Source of the DNA: an uncultured Clostridia bacterium
GTDB lineage: Bacteria > Bacillota > Clostridia > Christensenellales > Aristaeellaceae
Direction of reading: 5' to 3'
NCBI GenBank assembly: GCA_934631985.1
Contig: CAKTYE010000079.1
Coordinates: 1 to 11,089, forward strand
Length of the DNA stretch: 11,089 nucleotides
The notes under the pieces were generated by a model that was not told the DNA's origin, did no database searches, and was given only the letters and a program-made list of their open reading frames with translations. This document shows, piece by piece, positions 6,519 to 11,089 of this stretch. Both the position numbers and the translations under genes were made by a program. The first letter of the stretch is position 1, and each line of letters begins with the position of its first letter.

Positions 6519-7124
6519 TCACTCGGCCTCGATGATCGGGAAGTACCGATTCGTGCGCTGCTTTTCCGCCGTGGCAATGGCGGACAGCTGCGCATAGGCC
6601 AGCTCCAGGTTGTCGTTGACGACGACGTATTGATACCGCTGCATCTGGTCGATCTCGCCCTTGGCATTGCCCAGGCGGCGCTCGATCTCCACGGGATCGT
6701 CCGTGTTGCGGGTATGCAGCCGCACCCGCAGCGCCTTATAGCTCGGGGGCAGGATAAAGACGCTTACGCAGTCCGGCTCCTGCTCCATGACCATCCGCGC
6801 GCCCTGAGGGTCGATGTCCAGCAGCACGTTCTGGCCCCGCTCCATCCGCTCGTAGACCTCGCTTTTCAGCGTACCGTAGCGGTGACCGTGAACCGTCGCA
6901 TGCTCCAGAAAAGCATCCTCGGCTAATAGTTTATCATATTCTGCGTCAGAAAGAAAGTGGTAATGCACATCCTCGATCTCTGTGGAGCGCTTGGCGCGTG
7001 TCGTTGCCGACACGGAAAACGTAAAGCTGGGATCGTCGCTCAGCAGCTTTGCCGCCAGCGTCCCCTTGCCCGTACCGCTGGGCCCGGAAATGACCATCAG
7101 CATCCCTTTGCGCGTTGCCTTCAT
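6519..7124 (-). CDS. gmk: Guanylate kinase
   Basis: Guanylate kinase converts GMP to GDP with ATP, an essential cytoplasmic step in guanine nucleotide supply. The 201 residues are typical. The P-loop is GPSGTGKGT (14-22), followed by the GMP-binding SVSATTR stretch (about 37-43), HYHFLS, YGT and LLDIDPQGA. The lid region follows the pattern RLHTRNTDDPVEIERRL. The ATG overlaps the remA stop codon (ATGA) and has GGGGAGG seven bases upstream. The pairing with remA, rpoZ and coaBC is the usual Bacillota arrangement. Confidence 0.97.
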   Translation of the reverse strand: MKATRKGMLMVISGPSGTGKGTLAAKLLSDDPSFTFSVSATTRAKRSTEIEDVHYHFLSDAEYDKLLAEDAFLEHATVHGHRYGTLKSEVYERMERGQNVLLDIDPQGARMVMEQEPDCVSVFILPPSYKALRVRLHTRNTDDPVEIERRLGNAKGEIDQMQRYQYVVVNDNLELAYAQLSAIATAEKQRTNRYFPIIEAE

Positions 7125-7384
7125 TCTGCATCCTCCCCATTCTCGCTGTCGCGGCTTTCCATGCGCCCCGCCACTGTTTCCGGCTGCAGGGGGGACAGCA
7201 CCACATGGTCGCTGTCCATAATAATGACCGCCCGCGTTCGCCTGCCGTATGTCGCATCGATGACCCGGCCCGTTTCCCGCGCATCCTGCACCAGCCGGCG
7301 CACCGGCGCGGATTCCGGGCTGACGATCGCCACCAGCCGCGACGCCGAGACCATGTTGCCAAATCCAATATTGACCAGCTTCAT
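7121..7384 (-). CDS. remA: RemA family DNA-binding regulator (DUF370)
   Basis: The protein has 87 residues. In Bacillus subtilis RemA is a ring-forming DNA-binding activator of biofilm matrix and osmolyte genes. The sequence is nearly canonical: KLVNIGFGNMVSASR, VSPESAP, DATYGRRTRAV and IMDSDHVVLSPLQPETVA. R16, R48 and R49 match the three DNA-contacting arginines of the B. subtilis protein (R18, R50, R51). A short acidic tail follows from about residue 75. Seven bases separate it from yicC, with GGAGTGAGG just before the ATG. Its targets in this organism cannot be read from the window. Confidence 0.95.
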   Translation of the reverse strand: MKLVNIGFGNMVSASRLVAIVSPESAPVRRLVQDARETGRVIDATYGRRTRAVIIMDSDHVVLSPLQPETVAGRMESRDSENGEDAE

Positions 7385-7391
7385 GTCCGCC

Positions 7392-8264
7392 TCACTCCAC
7401 GTTCTGCACTTGCTCGCGCAGCTTTTCGATCTCCGACTTGGCGGCGACCACGCAGTTGGTGATCGTCACGTCTGAAGCCTTGGAGCCGATGGTGTTGACC
7501 TCCCGGTTCATCTCCTGGGTCAGGAAATCCAGCCGACGGCCCACCTCGCCCTCCTCCTGAAGGCAGGCGCGCATTTGTGCAATGTGGCTTTGCAGCCGGG
7601 ACAGCTCCTCGTCGATGGCAGCCTTGTCCGCAAAGATGGCGACCTCCTGAGCAAGGCGCTGCGGCTCCACGGGCGCGACGGGCAGCTCCGCCAGCCGTGC
7701 GGTAAGCCGCTCCCGATAAGCCTTGGGAACCTCGGGAGCGCGCAGGGCGATTTCCTCCCGCAGACGCGCCAGCGCGTCCAGATGCTCCTCCAGGTCCCGG
7801 CGAAGCGCCGCGCCCTCCCGGATGCGCATGGCATGCACCTCGTCCAGCACCTTTGTCAGCACCGCCTCGGCAAGGGCCGTCACCTGCTCCCGATCCTCCT
7901 CGGCCTCGGTGACCTGCACCACGTCGGGCAGCGTCATCACCTGGGCCAGGGTCAGCGGCTCCTGCGTTCCCGTGGCCTGACGGATCTGCTCTGCCGCCAC
8001 CTCATAGGCCGCGACCAGCGCCGTATCCACCTGCACAGTGCGCGCATCGGCACGGGTGTTGCGATAATTGATGAAAACATCCGCGTGTCCGCGGCGCATG
8101 CTGGAAGCAATGGCCTTGCGGAGCGTCTCCTCCAGAAAGCTCACGTTTCGCGGCATGCGAAAGGAAATATCCAGAAAACGATGATTGACCGTCTTGATCT
8201 CCAGGGTCATTTCCCGACCCTCCATGGTCAGCTGACAGCGGCCATAGCCGGTCATGCTCTGCAT
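7392..8264 (-). CDS. yicC: YicC family endoribonuclease
   Basis: The protein has 290 residues, the full family length. YicC proteins are endoribonucleases, shown in E. coli and B. subtilis to act on RNA. The N-terminal YicC domain starts with SMTGYGR and contains EIKTVNHRFLDISFRMPR (22-39). The C-terminal DUF1732 part ends with the conserved segments RRLDFLTQEMNREVNTIGSKA and EIEKLREQVQNVE. The first ATG (8264) is chosen because AAAGGAGG lies eight bases upstream; a second ATG three codons later is possible. It is the first gene of the operon, about 23 nt after the predicted transcription start. Confidence 0.96.
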   Translation of the reverse strand: MQSMTGYGRCQLTMEGREMTLEIKTVNHRFLDISFRMPRNVSFLEETLRKAIASSMRRGHADVFINYRNTRADARTVQVDTALVAAYEVAAEQIRQATGTQEPLTLAQVMTLPDVVQVTEAEEDREQVTALAEAVLTKVLDEVHAMRIREGAALRRDLEEHLDALARLREEIALRAPEVPKAYRERLTARLAELPVAPVEPQRLAQEVAIFADKAAIDEELSRLQSHIAQMRACLQEEGEVGRRLDFLTQEMNREVNTIGSKASDVTITNCVVAAKSEIEKLREQVQNVE

Positions 8265-8293
8265 GGGCGCGGCCTCCTTTCGTGTAGTGAATC

Positions 8294-8322
8294 ATTATAA
8301 CACAGCTTCCGCGCCCTGAAAA
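8294..8322 (-). promoter_or_regulatory. Sigma-A-type promoter of the yicC-remA-gmk-rpoZ-coaBC operon
   Basis: On the minus strand, TTTTCA (8317-8322), a 17-nt spacer and TATAAT (8294-8299) preceded by TGT make an extended -10 promoter. Predicted transcription starts near 8287, 23 nt before the yicC ATG. Its elements are the same as those of the BMP operon promoter. Confidence 0.8.
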
Positions 8323-8377
8323 GGGAGGGAATGGGAAAAAATGCGCGGTTTCGATGGGTGAAGCAGCTCCTGCACCC

Positions 8378-8421
8378 AAAAACAGCCTTCCCGCCGCATG
8401 ACGCGCGTCACACGGCGGGAA
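8378..8421 (-). terminator. Intrinsic terminator of aroF
   Basis: A 15-bp stem (arms 8388-8402 and 8407-8421) closes on a GCGC tetraloop about 20 nt past the aroF stop codon. Two of the pairs are G-U wobbles in the minus-strand RNA and would be mismatches on the other strand. A five-U tract follows after GGCUG. It separates aroF from the yicC promoter. A 14-nt AT-only palindrome (8435-8448) overlaps the aroF stop codon and is probably just base composition. Confidence 0.8.
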
Positions 8422-8443
8422 GCATATTTTCTATAATAATATA

Positions 8444-9451
8444 TTATTCCCGGCAGCGGAAGGGCAGCACATTGCGCACCTGCTCCGCCACATCGGCAAA
8501 GGCCTCGGGAGTCAGGGACTGTGCGCCGTCGCACAGGGCATGGGGCGGGTCGTTGTGAACCTCGATGATCAGGCCGTCTGCGCCTGCCACGGTGCTGGCA
8601 AGGGCCATGGGCTTCACCAGTCTGGCAACGCCCGTGGCATGGCTGGGATCCACAATGACCGGCAGGTGGGTCAGCTGATGCAGCACCGGAATGGCGCTCA
8701 AGTCCAGCGTGTTGCGGGTCGCGGTTTCGAAGGTGCGGATGCCGCGCTCGCACAGGATGATCTGCTCGTTGCCGCCCGCCATGATGTATTCGGCGCTCAT
8801 CAGCAACTCCTGCAGGGTGTTTGCCAGGCCGCGCTTGAGCAGGATGGGCTTATGCACATGGCCCAGCTCCTTCAGCAGCTCGAAGTTCTGCATATTGCGC
8901 GCACCCACCTGGATCACGTCCACATCTTCAAACAAAGGCAGGTGGGATGCGTCCATGATCTCCGTGACCACCGGCAGGCCTGTAGCCTCCTTGGCCTTCA
9001 GCAGCAGCTTCAGGCCCTCCTCATGCAGGCCCTGAAAGGCATAGGGCGAAGTGCGGGGCTTGAACGCGCCGCCGCGCAGCAGCGTTGCGCCCGCCGCCTT
9101 CACCGCCTTAGCGACGGCAATCATCTGCTGCTCAGACTCCACAGAACAAGGGCCAGCAATGATCTGGAAATGCCCGCCGCCGATCGGCACGCCGCTCGCG
9201 TCCACTACGGTGTCCTTGGGGTGGAACTTGCGGTTAGCCTTTTTGTAAGGCTCCTGCACGCGGCGCACGGCCTCCACGGAATCCAGCGAGGCCACCAGTT
9301 CTGCGTCCACGCGGGTGGTGTCGCCCACCAGACCCATGATGGTGGTGTTTTCACCCTGGGACATGTGGATGCGCAGCCCCATGTTCTCAAAATAGTTCTT
9401 CAGCTTGTTGACCTGTTCTTCCCTGGTACCGTCCTTCAAGATCACGATCAT
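8444..9451 (-). CDS. aroF: 3-deoxy-7-phosphoheptulonate (DAHP) synthase, type I-beta with N-terminal regulatory domain
   Basis: The enzyme joins phosphoenolpyruvate and erythrose 4-phosphate to make DAHP, the first step of the shikimate pathway to Phe, Tyr and Trp. The protein has 335 residues. Residues 1 to about 70 form a small ferredoxin-like/ACT-like domain as in the Thermotoga maritima enzyme, where it mediates feedback inhibition. The barrel follows: GPCSVE (100-105), KPRTSPY (131-137), IQVGARNMQNF (180-190), LLKRG (204-208) and DPSHATG (268-274). Likely metal ligands C102, H271, E297 and D308 match the T. maritima positions within one residue. GGAGG lies nine bases before the ATG. The gene is preceded by a Tyr/Phe leader peptide and attenuator, so it is probably controlled both at transcription and by feedback. 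Confidence 0.96.
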   Translation of the reverse strand: MIVILKDGTREEQVNKLKNYFENMGLRIHMSQGENTTIMGLVGDTTRVDAELVASLDSVEAVRRVQEPYKKANRKFHPKDTVVDASGVPIGGGHFQIIAGPCSVESEQQMIAVAKAVKAAGATLLRGGAFKPRTSPYAFQGLHEEGLKLLLKAKEATGLPVVTEIMDASHLPLFEDVDVIQVGARNMQNFELLKELGHVHKPILLKRGLANTLQELLMSAEYIMAGGNEQIILCERGIRTFETATRNTLDLSAIPVLHQLTHLPVIVDPSHATGVARLVKPMALASTVAGADGLIIEVHNDPPHALCDGAQSLTPEAFADVAEQVRNVLPFRCRE

Positions 9452-9482
9452 GGCTGTGTTCCTCCGTTCTACAATTTCCGGG

Positions 9483-9522
9483 AAAAAGAAAACGCCCCGT
9501 CCGCTTCATGGCGACAGGGCGT
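9483..9522 (-). terminator. Attenuator terminator in the aroF leader (segments 3 and 4)
   Basis: Segment 3 (9513-9522) and segment 4 (9492-9501) form a 10-bp stem with one G-U wobble in minus-strand RNA. It can extend inward by two pairs past a bulged G. The stem is followed at once by UUUUCUUUUU, a classic rho-independent end. It lies between the leader peptide and aroF, so it must be bypassed for aroF to be transcribed. Confidence 0.85.
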
Positions 9523-9567
9523 ATCACAGCATACCGAATCACGCCCTGCCCGGCTGGTACAGCGCGT
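9513..9567 (-). promoter_or_regulatory. aroF attenuator: alternative pairings 1:2 and 2:3 (antiterminator)
   Basis: Segment 2 (9541-9550, overlapping the leader stop codon) pairs with segment 3 (9513-9522) over 10 positions with one G-U wobble. This blocks the terminator, which needs segment 3. Segment 1 (9560-9567), starting inside the last of three consecutive Tyr codons, pairs with segment 2 at seven of eight positions. Segment 1 (ACGCGCTG) is nearly a copy of segment 3 (ACGCCCTG). A ribosome stalled at the Tyr codons would mask segment 1 and allow 2:3, giving readthrough. A ribosome reaching the stop codon would mask segment 2 and allow termination. This logic is inferred from trp/phe-type attenuators. 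Confidence 0.8.
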
Positions 9568-9598
9568 AATAATAGTCCACAAAACGGAAGTGCTTCAT
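9539..9598 (-). CDS. Tyr/Phe-rich leader peptide of aroF
   Basis: This short reading frame encodes MKHFRFVDYYYALYQPGRA (19 residues). Six of its 19 residues are Tyr or Phe, including YYY followed two residues later by another Tyr. The ATG at 9598 has AAAGGAG ten bases upstream. An in-frame ATG at 9607 would add MPA and could use GAGG eight bases upstream, so the exact start is uncertain. The stop codon lies within attenuator segment 2. The peptide probably has no function as a product; its translation reports the supply of charged tRNA-Tyr, and perhaps tRNA-Phe. It lies 87 nt before aroF. Confidence 0.85.
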   Translation of the reverse strand: MKHFRFVDYYYALYQPGRA

Positions 9599-9635
9599 GG
9601 CTGGCATGCTCCTTTCCTCGGTCTCTACAGGCAGT

Positions 9636-9663
9636 ATGATAACACAAGGCTGAAAAAATGCAA
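9636..9663 (-). promoter_or_regulatory. Promoter of the aroF leader transcript
   Basis: On the minus strand, TATCAT (9636-9641) with the extended TGT before it resembles the other promoters in this window. The -35 is weak: TTGCAT (9658-9663) at 16-nt spacing matches three of six consensus bases. Transcription from here would start near 9629, about 30 nt before the leader peptide start. Confidence 0.55.
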
Positions 9664-9697
9664 GAGGGAAACACGAAAAAGACACAAACCTGCCCGC

Positions 9698-9726
9698 TTG
9701 CTTCCTTTTTTAGGGCATGCTATAAT
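9698..9726 (+). promoter_or_regulatory. Promoter of the sugar-phosphate kinase operon
   Basis: TTGCTT (9698-9703), a 17-nt spacer and a perfect TATAAT (9721-9726) with an extended TGC before it. Transcription would start near 9733, about 20 nt before the kinase ATG. It is back-to-back with the aroF leader promoter; the two -35 boxes are about 34 nt apart, with A-rich sequence between and no clear operator. Confidence 0.7.
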
Positions 9727-9751
9727 CAAGGTCAAGAAAGGGCGTGAACGT

Positions 9752-10675
9752 ATGATTACCAGCGTATGCCTGAATCCTGCCTTTGACAAAACCGTTGAGA
9801 TCGACGCGCTTGTTCCCGGGGGAACCAACCGCATCCGCTCCCTGCGCATGGATATGGGCGGCAAGGGGCTGAACGTGGCGGTGGTGGCCCAGCGCCTGGG
9901 CATGGAGGCCCAGTGCATCGGCTGCATGGGAGAGGACGGCGCAGCCCAGCTGACCGCGCTGATGGCGCGGGAGCATTTGGCCCATCACTTTCTGACCGTA
10001 CCCGGGGCAGTGCGCACCAATTTGAAGGTGTTTGCCCGGGACGCGCGTCAGGTCACGGAATTCAACGAACCCGGTGCGCCGCTGGATGCTGCGCTGCTCC
10101 AGCAGTTTCAGGCGCTGGCCCAGGCGGAAGCGCCCCGGTCTGATTACATGGTGCTGACCGGCTCCCTGCCCCCCGGCTGCCCGGAAGGGACGTACCGGGA
10201 GCTGATTCGCGCGCTGCCGGGAACGCGCTGCGTGCTGGACACCGAGGGCGTTGAGCTGCGCCTGGGCGCCGAGGCCCAGCCCTTCCTCATCAAGCCCAAC
10301 CTTGCGGAATTGGAGCAGACCCTCGGCACGGAGCTGCGCACCCTGCGCGCCATCCGGGATGCGGCGCTGATCTTCCTGCGCAAGGGTGTGCAGCATGTGG
10401 TGGTGTCCATGGGCGGCATGGGCGCGATGTATGTGGGCGAGCGCACGACGCTCTATGCCCCGGCGCTGCGGGTGGAGGCTCGCTCCACCGTGGGGGCAGG
10501 CGATGCGATGGTCGGCGGGCTGCTGCTGGGGCTGACCCGTGGCGACGACGTGGCCCAGGCGCTGCGCTGCGGCATGGCGGCGGGCGCTGCCAGCGTGATG
10601 ACCGAGGGAACGCAGCTCATCCGCGCAGAGGATTTCGAAAAACTGCTTTCGCAGGTAAAGCTACAGGAAGTGTAA
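9752..10675 (+). CDS. PfkB-family sugar-phosphate kinase, 1-phosphofructokinase (FruK)/LacC-like
   Basis: The 307-residue protein is a ribokinase-fold kinase of the 1-phosphofructokinase/tagatose-6-phosphate kinase group. It has the N-terminal motif GGKGLNVA (36-43), TGSLPPG (136-142), KPNLAE (181-186) and the C-terminal signature STVGAGDAMVGG (245-256), with D251 as the likely catalytic base. Group members phosphorylate fructose 1-phosphate or related sugar phosphates with ATP. The substrate cannot be fixed here, since no PTS fructose transporter or FruR-type regulator is adjacent. The start at 9752 is chosen because it matches the family N-terminus and follows a strong promoter; the reading frame is open far upstream only because it lies antisense to aroF. 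The ribosome binding site (AAAGG) is weak. Confidence 0.9.
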   Translation: MITSVCLNPAFDKTVEIDALVPGGTNRIRSLRMDMGGKGLNVAVVAQRLGMEAQCIGCMGEDGAAQLTALMAREHLAHHFLTVPGAVRTNLKVFARDARQVTEFNEPGAPLDAALLQQFQALAQAEAPRSDYMVLTGSLPPGCPEGTYRELIRALPGTRCVLDTEGVELRLGAEAQPFLIKPNLAELEQTLGTELRTLRAIRDAALIFLRKGVQHVVVSMGGMGAMYVGERTTLYAPALRVEARSTVGAGDAMVGGLLLGLTRGDDVAQALRCGMAAGAASVMTEGTQLIRAEDFEKLLSQVKLQEV

Positions 10676-10677
10676 GT

Positions 10678-11089
10678 GTGCTGTTCAGACGATTCAAACC
10701 CGCGTTTACCGATGGGGTGATCGACCTGGTTCCCCTGCATTTGGTTCCCCCGGAGGCGGAAATGGGCTTTGGCGAATGCTATGACTACATCATTGCCCCC
10801 CACGGCAAGCGGCAGGAGGCGGGGCGCATCAGCCTGCGGCTGGGGGAAAGCCCCTGCGTGTACTACTTCGGACACATCGGCTATCATGTGGACCCGCCTT
10901 GGCGTGGGCATCACTATGCGGCCCAGGCCTGTGCGCTGCTGGCCCCGCTGATCGCCGCGGCGGGGAAAAGCTCGGTGGTGATCACCGCCGACCCGGACAA
11001 TCAGCCCAGCCGCCGCACCTGTGAGCGCCTGGGCTGCGTGCTGGAAAGCATTGTTGCTGTGCCGCCGCCCATGCAGGACAAGTGGGAGC
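10678..11089 (+). CDS. GNAT family N-acetyltransferase (partial, cut by window end)
   Basis: About 137 codons are present before the edge. The start is a GTG two bases after the kinase stop codon, with AGGAAG seven bases upstream, so the two genes are probably co-transcribed and coupled. GNAT features are a GHIGYHVDPPWRGHHYAAQA stretch, matching the acetyl-CoA-binding motif A region of RimJ/RimL-like enzymes, and DNQPSRRTCERLGCVLE, matching the usual N-x-x-S-x-x-x-x-E-x-L-G segment. The substrate is unknown, and a link to sugar metabolism would be speculation. Confidence 0.82.
   Translation, partial: MLFRRFKPAFTDGVIDLVPLHLVPPEAEMGFGECYDYIIAPHGKRQEAGRISLRLGESPCVYYFGHIGYHVDPPWRGHHYAAQACALLAPLIAAAGKSSVVITADPDNQPSRRTCERLGCVLESIVAVPPPMQDKWE

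Noticed and set aside
7575..8300. A 241-codon plus-strand frame opposite yicC
   Set aside because: It is the in-phase antisense shadow of yicC. No ribosome binding site or recognisable domain is seen.
8435..8448. AATAATATATTATT palindrome at the aroF stop codon, considered as an operator or promoter
   Set aside because: It consists only of A and T, overlaps the stop codon, and has no matching -35 box or plus-strand gene to serve.
9550..9567. GGCTGGTACAGCGCG-like bases resembling the T-box consensus near the aroF leader
   Set aside because: The resemblance is on the plus strand, opposite to aroF transcription, and is explained by the leader peptide codons. The aroF leader transcript is also rather short for a T-box.
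8540..9751. A long N-terminal extension of the PfkB-family kinase frame
   Set aside because: This part is in-phase antisense to aroF and its leader. The kinase family N-terminus begins at the ATG at 9752, just after a good promoter.
9740..9751. GGGCGTGAACGT shared with positions near 4424-4435
   Set aside because: It is a 12-nt match at two unrelated places (upstream of the kinase and at the end of the ygjP gene), with no palindrome and no third copy seen, so chance is a sufficient explanation.

Overview
The window looks like chromosomal DNA from a GC-rich member of the Bacillota, most likely class Clostridia. The evidence is the order yicC-remA-gmk-rpoZ-coaBC, the presence of remA, AGGAGG-type ribosome binding sites, and the match of MazF and RemA to the Bacillus/Clostridia versions. 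The order Christensenellales is a guess that I cannot prove from this sequence. No mobile element, CRISPR array, rRNA or tRNA is visible. Most genes are ordinary housekeeping genes; the interesting material lies between them.

Layout, all on the minus strand up to about 9.65 kb. (1) From 2989 down to 1: a nucleoside-type ABC importer, read as BMP-family binding protein, then a 198-nt spacer full of hairpins including a strong terminator-like structure, then a double ATPase, then the first codons of a permease cut by the window edge. (2) From 8322 down to 3054: a long operon, yicC, remA, gmk, rpoZ, coaBC, a YgjP-type metallopeptidase, an orphan MazF-type RNase, and a YitT-family membrane protein. 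Its first six genes are tightly packed, with three ATGA stop/start overlaps. (3) From about 9663 down to 8378: aroF (DAHP synthase, first step of aromatic amino acid synthesis), preceded by a Tyr/Phe-rich leader peptide and mutually exclusive hairpins, and closed by an intrinsic terminator. (4) On the plus strand from 9698: a divergent promoter, a PfkB-family sugar-phosphate kinase and a GNAT acetyltransferase that runs off the right edge.

The best find is the aroF leader. A 19-residue peptide with four Tyr and two Phe codons, three Tyr in a row, sits directly before four complementary segments laid out as in a classical ribosome-stalling attenuator. Bacillota usually control such genes by T-box or TRAP systems, so a leader-peptide attenuator here is unusual. 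The second find is the spacer between the BMP gene and its ATPase, where three copies of one 8-nt word allow alternative RNA folds. All pairings were worked out by eye, and no homology search was run.
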